Shown: positions 53,302-62,114 of the stretch, in pieces
Position numbering within the stretch: position 1 is the stretch's first letter
Layout of the letters: each line of letters starts with the position of its first letter
The notes under the pieces: model-generated
Told to the model about the DNA's origin: nothing
The model's input: the letters and a program-made list of their open reading frames with translations, nothing else
Database searches by the model: none
Made by a program: the position numbers and the translations under genes
Assembly (NCBI GenBank): GCA_963794615.1
Contig: CAWCEP010000012.1
Span: 62,001-126,000 of the forward strand
Source: Chersky-840 sp963794615
GTDB lineage: Bacteria > Actinomycetota > Acidimicrobiia > Acidimicrobiales > UBA8190
DNA length: 64,000 nt
Direction of reading: 5' to 3'

Positions 53302-54365
53302 CGGCGGGCCTCCACGTCTTCATCGATCAACTCGAGGTAGACGTCCTCGAGCGAATGCTGCGCTTCGCCGATGTACAGGACATCGGCTCCGGCGCCGACG
53401 AGCCCCCGAGTCACCTCGGGGGTGGCAACCCGGGGATCGGACACGGAGAGGACGTACGAGCCCGGTTCATCACAGCGCCAGCCGTCGACGCCGGCGATGG
53501 GGGCGAAAACCTGGCCCGCATCGCTCAGGGGTATGGCAGTCCTGACGACGAGCTCCTGTTTGAAGAGCTGGGCCCGAAGGGCATCGGGCGTCCCGACCGT
53601 CCGCAGCGTCGTGTTGAGGATGGCGACCCGGTCACAGAGTTTTTCTGCCTCCTCGAGCCGGTGGGTGGTGAGAAAGATGGTCACGCCTCTGCGCCGGAGC
53701 CCGATGATCAGGTTGTGCACCTCGAGCGCGGCCACCGGATCGAGTCCCGAGGTCGGTTCGTCGAGGAACATGATGGCCGGGTCGCTCAGCAGGGTTCGCG
53801 CCAGTCCGACCCGGTGGCGCAGCCCCTTGGAGAGACCACCGCAGAGATCGGCGGCCCGATCGCCGAGGTTGACGGCGTCGAGGGCTTCTTTGATCCGGGA
53901 ACCGGGCTGATGCAGACCGTAGAGCCCGGCGAAGTACTCCAGGTTCTCGGTGACGGTCAGCCGGAGATACAGTCCAGGCGCCTCGGGCATGATCGCGATG
54001 TGCTGTCGGATCTCGACGTCGTTCTCGGGGCGGAGCGGGATCCCCGCCACCGTGGCCGATCCCGAGCTGGGGGCGATCAACGTGCCGAGCGTCCGCACCG
54101 TCGTGGTCTTGCCCGCGCCGTTGGGGCCCAGGAACCCAAACACCTCGCCGTGGGCCACCTCGAAGGTCACGTCGGAGAACGCGGTCCGTTCCCCGAATCG
54201 CTTGGTCAGCTGGCTGACCACAAGGGCGGGCTGCCGCTTCGTGCCATCGAGCTCGGCCCCATCGGTGACCGCTGCACCATGTTGATCCGACCGAGGAGCG
54301 TCGGCGCGGGCCGGGCCCTCCGTGATGCCGGGCCCGACAACGGGTGCTCGGTACGGCACCGTCAT
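53298..54365 (-). CDS. ABC transporter ATP-binding protein (NatA-like)
   Basis: 355 residues, ATG 54365, with a poorly conserved N-terminal extension of about 45 residues. Walker A 'GFLGPNGAGKTTTVRTLGTL', signature 'LSKGLRHRVGLARTLL' (Lys replaces the second Gly of the usual LSGG), Walker B 'IMFLDEPTSGLDP', and switch 'FLTTHRLEEAE'. The C-terminal extension ends 'QHSLEDVYLELIDEDVEARR', typical of NatA/CcmA-like ATPases. Energises the coupled ABC-2 permease. Confidence 0.9.
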   Translation of the reverse strand: MTVPYRAPVVGPGITEGPARADAPRSDQHGAAVTDGAELDGTKRQPALVVSQLTKRFGERTAFSDVTFEVAHGEVFGFLGPNGAGKTTTVRTLGTLIAPSSGSATVAGIPLRPENDVEIRQHIAIMPEAPGLYLRLTVTENLEYFAGLYGLHQPGSRIKEALDAVNLGDRAADLCGGLSKGLRHRVGLARTLLSDPAIMFLDEPTSGLDPVAALEVHNLIIGLRRRGVTIFLTTHRLEEAEKLCDRVAILNTTLRTVGTPDALRAQLFKQELVVRTAIPLSDAGQVFAPIAGVDGWRCDEPGSYVLSVSDPRVATPEVTRGLVGAGADVLYIGEAQHSLEDVYLELIDEDVEARR

Positions 54366-54625
54366 TCGGCGCTCCCTCTGCCGGCGACGTTGGCCTCGGA
54401 AGTCGCGGCCGACCGCTCCATCTCGGGGCCCCGGAGCGCCGGACCTTGCGGTGGCAATGCTATGCCCATCCCGCCCGTCTGAAGGACCTGAGCAGGACTT
54501 TCTGCGCCCAGACGGAACCGGCCCGCCCCGAGCGCGGTCGACCCGTCACCGGTGAGATGATGCGCCACGGTGAAAAGTGGGCATCACCACACCAGTAGGA
54601 GGCGAGCCAACCTGGAAAGGCCGGC

Positions 54626-55498
54626 ATGGCGCGGAGACAGACCGGGGGCCCGGCGCGGACCCGACTGACCAAGCTGAACACCCAGCCCGACCTGAGCCCC
54701 CGCGCCCTGGGGGCGATGGCAGAGGCCGCCCGACGGTCGCGCGAAGGCGCCGACGGAAAGGCCGGGGCCACCACACCGCCCATTCGATCGCCGAAGACGG
54801 ATCCCCACCCCGTGGCCGCGGTGGCACCACCCGTCGATGAGGCTCGGAGCAATCGCGAGCGCCGCCTGAAGGCATCGGTCGCGCTGGTGGGAGGCGTCGT
54901 GGTCGTGGCGGCGATCAGCCTCGGGATCTCTTCGGCGTCCCATGACCGCTCCGCGCTCGAGCACCGGTCGTCACGAACCGGAGCCGGTGTGACCCTCCCG
55001 ACAAGGCCGCGCTCGGCGCCGGCCACGACAGGCCCCCTGTCGACGGGGTCGTCCCCCACGACAGGCCCCTCCCCCGCGACGGCGTCCTCCCCCTCGACCA
55101 CGGCGGCGCCGCCACCGGCATCGGGCCCAGGACCGGTGCTGTCCGCCCTCGCCCCGTCGAGCGGCTCCCCCGGTCAGTCGGTGGTGGTCGTGGGCATGGG
55201 TTTCTTGAGCTCGGATGGCACTGTCCTGGCCACCTTCGACGGACAGGTGGCACCGACGGTCTGCCCGATCGAAACGAGCTGCACGGTCACGGTCCCGACC
55301 ATGTCCGACCAACCTTCGACGGTGCCGATCACGATCACGACGACTTCGGGTACGTCCAACGCGTTGAGTTTCGCCTACCAACCGTCGTCGACGAACGATC
55401 CGACCGTGGATGCAGGTGCCACCGGGTCCACCGGATCCGGGCCAGGTGAAGCGACGAGCCCAGAAGGCCACGGGGGGGGTCGGCACCGGCATGACTAG
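54626..55498 (+). CDS. membrane-anchored IPT/TIG-domain surface protein
   Basis: 290 residues, ATG 54626 with GGAAAGG upstream. Residues 1-80 are basic and polar, one membrane helix lies near 82-104 ('ASVALVGGVVVVAAISLGIS'). A Thr/Ser/Pro/Ala linker of about 60 residues follows, then an IPT/TIG immunoglobulin-like domain ('LSALAPSSGSPGQSVVVVGM', 'TVPITITTTSGTSNALSFAY'), and a Gly/His-rich end. Two Cys in 'CPIETSC' may form a disulphide outside the membrane. No function is assigned. Confidence 0.75.
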   Translation: MARRQTGGPARTRLTKLNTQPDLSPRALGAMAEAARRSREGADGKAGATTPPIRSPKTDPHPVAAVAPPVDEARSNRERRLKASVALVGGVVVVAAISLGISSASHDRSALEHRSSRTGAGVTLPTRPRSAPATTGPLSTGSSPTTGPSPATASSPSTTAAPPPASGPGPVLSALAPSSGSPGQSVVVVGMGFLSSDGTVLATFDGQVAPTVCPIETSCTVTVPTMSDQPSTVPITITTTSGTSNALSFAYQPSSTNDPTVDAGATGSTGSGPGEATSPEGHGGGRHRHD

Positions 55499-55508
55499 CC
55501 CGGCGGGT

Positions 55509-55727
55509 TCAGGACCGCTCGTCGACCTCGGTCACATACTCCCAAGCGTCGATGTGTCCGCTGTGGCGATGAATGACGATGGGGGCGTCATTCGACTTCG
55601 ACATCTCTCGAGCCCGCGTCTCCGCCGCGTCGTCACCGTTGAACTCGCCCGTTCCGATCACCGACCCTCCGGGTTTGGAGAATCGATAGCTCCACAGTTT
55701 GCCCGACGACGTGTCAGCACCGCTCAT
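55509..55727 (-). CDS. small DUF2188-like hypothetical protein (72 aa)
   Basis: ATG 55727. 'LWSYRFSKPGGSVIGTGEFN' then 'DDAAETRAREMSKSNDAPIV' and 'IHRHSGHIDAWEYVT'. The layout (strand, helix with Ala/Glu, strand and His-rich stretch) resembles small DUF2188-type proteins that read 'A...A...A...G...I.H...G.I'. The ribosome site is weak. No function known. Confidence 0.55.
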   Translation of the reverse strand: MSGADTSSGKLWSYRFSKPGGSVIGTGEFNGDDAAETRAREMSKSNDAPIVIHRHSGHIDAWEYVTEVDERS

Positions 55728-55786
55728 GCCTGGACACTACCCACTGCGTGGAGATGGGGCACAGGGAGTTGCGTCGGCGTCTGCGC

Positions 55787-56143
55787 TCAGGGGATGCGCA
55801 TATCGCGATGTTGCGCGGCCGACTGCCGCTCCTCGTCGGTCAACTCCGACAGCCGTACCAGCGTGACGAGGCTCCAGTGGCCGCCGACCGGGCAGCGCTG
55901 GACCCTCGCCCAACCGAGGCGAATCGCCTTGAGCGACCCGCCGGGAATCCAGATCGTGCTGAAGAGGTGGCCCCGGCGACAGCGAACAACGACATTGCCA
56001 CCCAGGCCATACCCGCGGCGTCTGAGGGCGAGCAGCTCGCCGCCGAGCGCGAAGCCCGCGATGGTTATGGCGGTCTTGCGAGAGCGGCGGCGAGCGGTGG
56101 GCTCGGTCGGTGGCGGCGATACCGGTTCATCGTTGGAACTCAT
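55787..56143 (-). CDS. conserved actinobacterial hypothetical protein (118 aa)
   Basis: ATG 56143 with GGGGAAG upstream. A basic N-terminus with one short hydrophobic stretch ('TAITIAGFALGGELLALRRR') is followed by a compact Cys-containing domain: 'GGNVVVRCRRGHLFSTIWIP', 'LGWARVQRCPVGGHWSLVT' and 'LTDEERQSAAQHRDMRIP'. The CRRGH and CPVGGHW pairs could bind zinc. The end is highly family-like. It is probably membrane associated; function unknown. Confidence 0.75.
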   Translation of the reverse strand: MSSNDEPVSPPPTEPTARRRSRKTAITIAGFALGGELLALRRRGYGLGGNVVVRCRRGHLFSTIWIPGGSLKAIRLGWARVQRCPVGGHWSLVTLVRLSELTDEERQSAAQHRDMRIP

Positions 56144-56214
56144 ACTTCCCCAACCTCTCTCGCCCTGGATCTGCCGACAGGTTATCGAAGCCGGGCCCGA
56201 GCCATCCCCACCGC

Positions 56215-57198
56215 TCAACCGCTGATCGCGTCGGTGACCTCGTTCACCAGGGCACGACCGTCGAGATAGCGATCGAGGTTCTGCGCGAAGAGCTCGGCCT
56301 GCCGAGCGAGTCGACCGATACCGCCGGCGGCGTTGTGCGGCGTCACGCGGATGGACGGATGTGACCAGAACGGGTGGTCTTTCGGAAGAGGCTCGGTACG
56401 AAAGACGTCCAAGATGGCAGCCGACAGATGGCCGGCATCGAGGCTCTCGATCAATGCGTCTTCGTCGACCAGTGTTCCCCGGGACACGTTGACGAGGAGG
56501 CTTCCGGGTTTCATCCGGGCCAGGAACGGGGCGTCCACGAGATTGGCGGTCGTGGGCGTGGCCGGGGCAGCGACCACGACCACGTCGGCGAGCCCGACAA
56601 CGTCGTCGAGGTGGTCGGGGGTGACGGTCTGCTCGGTGGGATCATCAGGCGACGGGTGTCGCCGACACCCGATGACCCGCGCCCCGAACGCCCGCGCCCG
56701 ATGAGCGACTTCGGCTCCGATCCCCCCGAGCCCGACGACGACCCACGTCGAGCCGGAAACCTCGCGCCAGTCGTGGATCCTCCAGCGGCGCGCCAATATC
56801 TGATCTCGCCACTGGGCGGCGTCCTGGAATTCGTCGAGCACCGCACGCATCACGAACTCGGCGATGGGCAGACCGTTGACATGGGCATTGGTGATCCGTA
56901 CTCCTTTGGCCACCATCGCGCCGAACACCGGATCGTCGTAGCCCGCCGCCGGGGACTGGAACCAGCGAAGCTCCGGACTGTCGAGCATGCATGAGAAGAA
57001 CGCGACCAGCGGGGCACCTTCTCGGAACAGGTCCGATGTCCCCCACGCGACCTCCGGCTGGGCGTCGGTGCGGGCGATCTGTTCCCCCCTCCCGTCGCAA
57101 AGCGTCCCGTCTTGGTTCAGGAGGAGCCAGTCGACGCCGGGTCGGTCGAGTCGTGCATGGAACGACCGGTGTGCCACCGCGGTGAGGAGAACGAGCAT
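56215..57198 (-). CDS. D-isomer-specific 2-hydroxyacid dehydrogenase
   Basis: 327 residues from ATG 57198. The NAD-binding domain has 'WVVVGLGGIGAEVAHRARAF' and an Arg-Arg-His after the second strand ('VIGCRRHPSPDD'), consistent with NADP preference. Catalytic Arg is in 'LLVNVSRGTLVDEDALIESL', Glu in 'DVFRTEPLPKDHPFW', and His in 'VTPHNAAGGIG'. The N-terminal part is divergent. It likely reduces glyoxylate, hydroxypyruvate or another 2-keto acid. Same strand as, and downstream of, the GlxA-type regulator. Confidence 0.87.
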   Translation of the reverse strand: MLVLLTAVAHRSFHARLDRPGVDWLLLNQDGTLCDGRGEQIARTDAQPEVAWGTSDLFREGAPLVAFFSCMLDSPELRWFQSPAAGYDDPVFGAMVAKGVRITNAHVNGLPIAEFVMRAVLDEFQDAAQWRDQILARRWRIHDWREVSGSTWVVVGLGGIGAEVAHRARAFGARVIGCRRHPSPDDPTEQTVTPDHLDDVVGLADVVVVAAPATPTTANLVDAPFLARMKPGSLLVNVSRGTLVDEDALIESLDAGHLSAAILDVFRTEPLPKDHPFWSHPSIRVTPHNAAGGIGRLARQAELFAQNLDRYLDGRALVNEVTDAISG

Positions 57199-57250
57199 CA
57201 GTCCAAACCTAATCGCACCTTCAGACCGGTCATGGGTCGTGAGGGACGGC

Positions 57251-58327
57251 CTATGCGACGCCCCGCCGCATCGCATCCACGTCGTGTCTCTCCTGGAAAG
57301 CGCGCCGATATGCCTGGGGACTGGTCTGAATGATCCGTTGGAAGTGCTTGCGCAGGTTCCCCGGAGTGCAGAAGCCACTCCCCTGGGCCACGGCCTCGAT
57401 CGAGAGATCGCTCGCTTCGAGCATTCGCTGGGCAAGATGGACACGTTGTCGCTGCACCCATTGGTGTGGCGTCGTTCCCGTCGCAGCGAGGAACCGACGG
57501 GCGAATGTTCTCGGGCTCATCGCAGCGCGGGCAGCCAGGTCGTCCACCGTGAGAGGCTCGTTCAGGTGCTCCTGCGCCCAGGCGACGGTGGCTGCGAACA
57601 TGTTGGAGTCGTCGAGGGTGGGCAACGGGGTGTCGATGAATTGGGCTTGGCCGCCGTCACGTTGGGGCGGTACGACCAATTGGCGGGCCAGTTGCGTGGC
57701 GACCTCGGTTCCGTAGTCCTTGCGGACCACGTGCAGGCACAGATCGATGCTGGCGGCACTACCCGCCGACGTCAGGATGTCACCGTCGTCGACGAAGAGC
57801 ACCGCCGGGTCGACCGACACGTCCGGATAGCGACGGGCCAGATCGTCACATTCCGACCAATGCGTGGTGGCCCGGCGCCCGTCGAGCAGCCCCGCTTCGG
57901 CCAAGACGAACGCTCCGGTACACAACGAGATGATGCGACACCCTCGCGCGTGCGCTCGCCGAAGTGCCTCGAACACCTCGGCCGGCACGCGGTCGAGATC
58001 CTCGGTCGGAAGCACAACAACGGTGCGTGCTTGGCGAATCTTCTCGAGCCCGTGCGGGGCGTGCAGCTGCAAGCCGCCATCGACGGTGACGGGCACTGGG
58101 CCCGACCCGCAGACGGAAAGCCGGTACCAAGGGATGTCGAGGTCGGTGATGTCGTTTAGGCCGAACATGTCGCAGGCGACGCCGAGCTCGAACATGGCGA
58201 CCCCCTCGTATACGACGACGGTCACCGCATGCCCCGCCCGTACCGACCGGCGCGGCCGCGGTGCCGGCGAAGGGGGACGGCGCCGTGACCGCCCAATGGC
58301 AGATTTGTCGCGCATGATGTCAATCAT
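57251..58327 (-). CDS. GlxA-family transcriptional regulator (DJ-1/PfpI plus AraC HTH)
   Basis: 358 residues; ATG 58327 or 58315 may start it. Residues 35-200 form a DJ-1/PfpI-like domain ('VTVVVYEGVAMFELGVACDM', 'ISLCTGAFVLAEAGLLDGRR', 'TSAGSAASIDLCLHVVRKDY'). The C-terminal AraC double HTH is 'LTVDDLAARAAMSPRTFARR' and 'IEAVAQGSGFCTPGNLRKHF'. The Cys of the nucleophile elbow is kept, as in GlxA proteins. It may control the 2-hydroxyacid dehydrogenase downstream, 52 bp away. Confidence 0.92.
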   Translation of the reverse strand: MIDIMRDKSAIGRSRRRPPSPAPRPRRSVRAGHAVTVVVYEGVAMFELGVACDMFGLNDITDLDIPWYRLSVCGSGPVPVTVDGGLQLHAPHGLEKIRQARTVVVLPTEDLDRVPAEVFEALRRAHARGCRIISLCTGAFVLAEAGLLDGRRATTHWSECDDLARRYPDVSVDPAVLFVDDGDILTSAGSAASIDLCLHVVRKDYGTEVATQLARQLVVPPQRDGGQAQFIDTPLPTLDDSNMFAATVAWAQEHLNEPLTVDDLAARAAMSPRTFARRFLAATGTTPHQWVQRQRVHLAQRMLEASDLSIEAVAQGSGFCTPGNLRKHFQRIIQTSPQAYRRAFQERHDVDAMRRGVA

Positions 58328-58367
58328 GCCACTTTCGGTGATGGGGGCGCGGGCGCACTATTGGGGT

Positions 58368-58922
58368 ATGAGGATTCGCCAACAATTTGAGAGCGTGGCC
58401 CATGACCTGGCACGACGAGAGGGGGAGATGGTGCTCCTGATCAGCGATCCCATCAACCCCGAGGGTCTGGTCCCCCGACCCGATCAGCCATGGCTTCGGC
58501 TGCTGTCGCGGTTGCTCGCCCCCTCGCTCGATCGCCAACTGGCATCGGGGTGTTCGCCCGAGTCCAATCGGCTTCTGGCCACCCGGGCCCAGAGGCTCGT
58601 CTCTCCGTCGGTGCGCGGTGCCCTGACACGAAACTGGCTCGATCTCCTGACCGTGGCGCGCCGTCCCGCGGTGCCACGCATTTCGCACACACCGCTGTGC
58701 CGTGACCGCATCATCGCCGCCGAAGACGAGATCCGAGCGATGCTCGGGGTGCTGTCGACCACGCTCCCGACCCCGGCACGCGGTGTCGCCATGGCCAGCT
58801 GGCTGCTGCGCAACGGCGCGGGCCCCCTGTACAACCGACACTGCGCCGCGGACCTGCGCACCGAGCTACGAGAGGCGACCGCACAGCTCGACCCCGCGAT
58901 CTCCCTCGCGGTGTGGGCGTGA
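58368..58922 (+). CDS. conserved hypothetical protein (184 aa)
   Basis: ATG 58368 ('MRIRQQFESVAHDLARREGE'), 40 bp from the divergent GlxA start. An Arg/Leu-rich helical protein with 'PDQPWLRLLSRLLAPSLDRQ', 'RAQRLVSPSVRGALTRNWLD', and 'CRDRIIAAEDEIRAMLGVLS', then 'ARGVAMASWLLRNGAGPLYN'. No signal peptide or membrane helix. I do not recognise the family; the length, absence of repeats and codon pattern support a real gene. Confidence 0.65.
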   Translation: MRIRQQFESVAHDLARREGEMVLLISDPINPEGLVPRPDQPWLRLLSRLLAPSLDRQLASGCSPESNRLLATRAQRLVSPSVRGALTRNWLDLLTVARRPAVPRISHTPLCRDRIIAAEDEIRAMLGVLSTTLPTPARGVAMASWLLRNGAGPLYNRHCAADLRTELREATAQLDPAISLAVWA

Positions 58923-59125
58923 CCTCGAGACTCCCGACATCGTGCGTCTCGGCGGCGCCGGGGCGCTGAGCCCACGGCAGGAAAGCGGTCGGGGGAACCC
59001 AGACGCCCCGAGGCCGGGGCGCCCCGGCGCCGCGCCGACAGCGTAGCGGTACATGGCAGTCGGGACTGCCATCCTGTCATTAATGACTGACACCCAGGCC
59101 CGGTTGCCGAGGCTATTCGGAAGCG

Positions 59126-59314
59126 TCACCCTCGGGGACGGTGCCGAGAACAGAGGTCCCGGTCCCGGGCGTCGGTGGTCCAGCCCTTGCACCACGCTCG
59201 GTGCTGAATGATGTCGTCCACGGGCGGAGTGGATATCTCGATGGGACTGGATACGACCAGGGAATTCCAGCAGCCGTCGAAGTCACACAGAATCGCACCG
59301 CGACGCAGGGTCAC
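59126..59314 (-). CDS. small Cys-rich hypothetical protein
   Basis: 62 residues. 'AILCDFDGCWNSLVV' and 'HRAWCKGWTTDARDRDLCSR' followed by HRP give a C-x4-C ... C-x2-H pattern, suggestive of a tiny zinc-binding protein. The ribosome site is poor and the start uncertain; it may be a fragment. Function unknown. Confidence 0.45.
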   Translation of the reverse strand: MTLRRGAILCDFDGCWNSLVVSSPIEISTPPVDDIIQHRAWCKGWTTDARDRDLCSRHRPRG

Positions 59315-59450
59315 CGGGCCCCACCGTATGCCTCGACGTCCGTGGAGTCACCCCCACAGGCAAGCGACTTTCAGGGCAATTCCCTGACTCTTGGTGCCAA
59401 TCGCCTCTTTTGGTGTAGAACCACGCCTACGCGGTCGAGCGGTGATCGCT

Positions 59451-59738
59451 TCACCTCTCGGAGAGCGAGGCTTCATCGCGGAGCTCTCGCTCGAGAAAGA
59501 CCGTGAAGCCTTCCTGCCAAAGGACGCCGACCCGATTTTGGAAGAGATGAATCGGTCTCGCCGCGACCACCCCGACGATGGTCCATCCCTCGACGAGGAG
59601 CTTGCTGAGCTGTTCCTCCGTCTCGATTCTGGACGCCTCGGCTCTAGAGCTCTCCCGCTTGCGATCAGGAGGAAACGACGTCCCTTCCCACCAGTGCGCC
59701 CCCCGCAAGCGAATTCGGTACCACTCGCGTTTGTGCAC
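59451..59738 (-). CDS. small DUF4177-like hypothetical protein (95 aa)
   Basis: ATG 59738. The first half is basic and aromatic ('MHKREWYRIRLRGAHWWEGT'). The second half has 'EEQLSKLLVEGWTIVGVVAA' and 'LWQEGFTVFLERELRD', the layout of single-domain DUF4177 proteins (helix with L.xxG.., then two strands ending in Leu-Glu-Arg). Composition is less GC-rich than the neighbours. Function unknown. Confidence 0.55.
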   Translation of the reverse strand: MHKREWYRIRLRGAHWWEGTSFPPDRKRESSRAEASRIETEEQLSKLLVEGWTIVGVVAARPIHLFQNRVGVLWQEGFTVFLERELRDEASLSER

Positions 59739-59957
59739 GAGAATGCCCTGCCTTCTTGAACCCCACCGAGCTCAGCGAAAACCCCCGGTGCCGACCAGAT
59801 CTTCAGGCACCCCAGGCCGACAGTCAAGAGGGCTGAGGCGATGGAGAGGCGCCCCAGGAGACAGAGCCCAGGCGAGGCGCGCCGGCCGGGATCTCGGTAC
59901 CCTCCTAGCGGTTCTGTGAGCTCCGGCGACTCGCAGATCCGCGATCCGGAGGTGAAC

Positions 59958-60578
59958 GTGGACACGTGGCAGGCGGCCGACGAGGAGCGGGCGGCGCTCG
60001 CTGACGACCTGTCGACCCTCGACGACAGCCAATGGTACACACAGTCGCTTTGCAGCCAGTGGAAGGTCCGACACGTCATCGGCCATCTCGTCGGCGGGGC
60101 CGATGTGAAGGTGGGGCCGTTCGTCACGGGGATGCTCAAGAGCGGTATGAACTTCAACCGCTTCATCTGCCGGGAAGCCCTGGTGCTGGGAGCGGCCCGA
60201 CCCCACGAGCTCCTGGGGCAATTTCGCGAGACGATCGGGACGCGCCGGACCCCGCCGGGGGCGAAACCCGAGACCATGCTCACCGACCTTGTGTGCCACA
60301 GCGGGGATATTCGCCGGCCGACCGGCATGACTCGGAACGTGCCCGAGGCCACCTTGATAACGGTGGCCGATACGATGAAGGGCCTCGATTTCCCCGTGCA
60401 CGCCAAGAAGCGCATTGCCGGTCTGCGAATGTCGGCTACCGACGCCGATTGGTCGGCGGGAAGTGGCCCGTCCGTCGAAGGTCCGCTGGCGTCGCTCATC
60501 CTCGTGATGGCAGGACGAAAGGCGCCGCTCGAGGACCTGTCGGGCGAAGGAGTACAGGCCCTTGCCGCCCGCATGTAG
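59958..60578 (+). CDS. maleylpyruvate isomerase-family mycothiol-dependent enzyme
   Basis: 206 residues; GTG 59958 with GGAGG 5 bp upstream. A DinB-like helical fold with 'WKVRHVIGHLVGGADVKVGP' (His metal ligand), 'ETMLTDLVCHSGDIRRPTGM' (second His) and C-terminal 'LASLILVMAGRKAPLEDLSG'. This matches TIGR03083-type actinobacterial proteins that use mycothiol as cofactor. The metal triad has His in the expected places. The substrate is not known; presence implies a mycothiol producer. Confidence 0.82.
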   Translation: MDTWQAADEERAALADDLSTLDDSQWYTQSLCSQWKVRHVIGHLVGGADVKVGPFVTGMLKSGMNFNRFICREALVLGAARPHELLGQFRETIGTRRTPPGAKPETMLTDLVCHSGDIRRPTGMTRNVPEATLITVADTMKGLDFPVHAKKRIAGLRMSATDADWSAGSGPSVEGPLASLILVMAGRKAPLEDLSGEGVQALAARM

Positions 60579-60790
60579 TCGCGGTGTCGCCGGATCACCT
60601 CAGTCGACATAGAGCCCCTCATAGCCGTCTCGGGCGGTGGCGCCCTGCTGCCGGCGTCGGGCGACCGACCATTGTCGCGTCGCTCGGACGATCGCAACGG
60701 TGGTTGCCAGGGTTCCGCAGCGACAAAGGACCGTGGCGCAGGCCGGGGTAGCGTAGGCCGAAGCGTCAGGTGATACGAAAGGAACCAGGA

Positions 60791-61456
60791 ATGAGCGAAA
60801 TGCTCTTGGCAGCCGAACGAGAGGCCGTGGCGGGCGCCAGTCGCCATCTGGCCGAGAAAGGACTCGTCATCGGAACGGCGGGGAACATCTCCGCCCGCCA
60901 GGGGGACCTGATCGCAGTGACCCCCACCGGGTCCGACCTCGGGACGTTGACGGCGGAGATGATCACAATCATCGATCTCGGTGGGCAGGTCGTCGACGGC
61001 GATCTGGCGCCCACGTCAGAGGTACCGCTCCACACCGGAATCTACGCCGGCACGAATGCGCTCGCCATCACCCACGCCCATGCCATGGCGTCCACTGCGC
61101 TGTCGTGTTGTCACGACGAGCTACCGGCTCTGCACTACAGCTGTTTGGAGCTGGGGGGCGCTCCCCGCACGGCGGCATACGCCACGTTTGGCTCTCAAGA
61201 GTTGGCCGACAATGTCATCGAAGCGCTCCAGGGCCGTAACGCCGCCATGATGCAGAACCACGGCTCCGTTGCATACGGCGCAACCATGGACCAGGCCATC
61301 CACCGGCTCGAGCTCCTGGAATGGCTCGCTGAGCTGTACTGGCGGGCGTCGTCCATGGGGACACCCCACGTGCTGACGGACAAGGACTTCGAGGCGATCA
61401 TCACGGCGGCCATCGAGCGTGGGTACGGTGCCATGAAGAAGGTCGACAAGAGCTGA
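60791..61456 (+). CDS. class II aldolase/adducin family protein (L-fuculose-phosphate aldolase-like)
   Basis: 221 residues, ATG 60791 with AAGGAACCAGGA upstream. 'KGLVIGTAGNISARQGDLIA' and 'VTPTGSDLGTL' bind the phosphate end. Zinc ligands are in 'ITHAHAMASTALSC' and 'MMQNHGSVAYG'. The catalytic Glu is in 'APTSEVPLHTGIYAGTNA'. It probably cleaves a sugar phosphate to DHAP or pyruvate and an aldehyde; the physiological sugar is unknown. Monocistronic with a short leader. Confidence 0.9.
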   Translation: MSEMLLAAEREAVAGASRHLAEKGLVIGTAGNISARQGDLIAVTPTGSDLGTLTAEMITIIDLGGQVVDGDLAPTSEVPLHTGIYAGTNALAITHAHAMASTALSCCHDELPALHYSCLELGGAPRTAAYATFGSQELADNVIEALQGRNAAMMQNHGSVAYGATMDQAIHRLELLEWLAELYWRASSMGTPHVLTDKDFEAIITAAIERGYGAMKKVDKS

Positions 61457-61465
61457 CGTTCCTGC

Positions 61466-61942
61466 TCAGCGACCCGTCCGCCCGTCGAACAGTTCGCGAA
61501 GTATGTCGGCGTGGCCAGCGTGTCGCGCCGTCTCTTCGAGTAGGTGCATGAGAACCCATCGGAGATTCACCTGCCCCTTGTCTCCCACCTCTCGGCACCC
61601 CTCGTCGAGGCTCGGGGTCGCCGCTACAACCTTGTCCGTCCGCCCCCAGGCTGCCTCGTAGGCGTCAATGACACTCTCGACCGTGTCGTCCGAATTGACG
61701 GTGTCATCCGGGATCGCAACGTCCTGGCCGGCGAAGCGACACAAGATCCAAAGGGATTCCGCGCGCGCCATGTGCTTCACCAGCCACAGGAGGGTCGTAC
61801 CACTGCCAACGGAACTTCGTCGGGCGGCAGCGTCGTCGACTCCGGCGACCTTCCGGACGAGCGACCTCCGCTGGTACTGGAGCAGCGCGTGCACGGTCTC
61901 CCGCTCATCGCCATCGAGTCGAGGCGGCTTCTGGTCGTGCAT
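61466..61942 (-). CDS. DinB family protein (DUF664)
   Basis: 158 residues, ATG 61942. Four-helix DinB fold with 'TLLWLVKHMARAESLWILCR' (His and Glu near the metal site) and 'VNLRWVLMHLLEETARHAGH' (His-x3-His type ligands), 'ADILRELFDGRTGR' at the end. A typical actinobacterial DUF664 protein. Putative thiol-dependent metalloenzyme; the substrate is unknown. Convergent with the aldolase. Confidence 0.87.
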   Translation of the reverse strand: MHDQKPPRLDGDERETVHALLQYQRRSLVRKVAGVDDAAARRSSVGSGTTLLWLVKHMARAESLWILCRFAGQDVAIPDDTVNSDDTVESVIDAYEAAWGRTDKVVAATPSLDEGCREVGDKGQVNLRWVLMHLLEETARHAGHADILRELFDGRTGR

Positions 61943-62114
61943 GACCAGAGTGTATGACCGAGGTGCCTGCCGCCGATTTGCACGATGTCGTCTGTCAGGT
62001 CGTCGTCGGCGCCCCGGGCTCCGGATCTACAGGCCGATCGCGGTGAGCGGTATCTCACCCGCCGGAGACGAGAAGCGACCGTCAGCCGTGCTCCCGCCGT
62101 GCCGGCCGGTTGGT

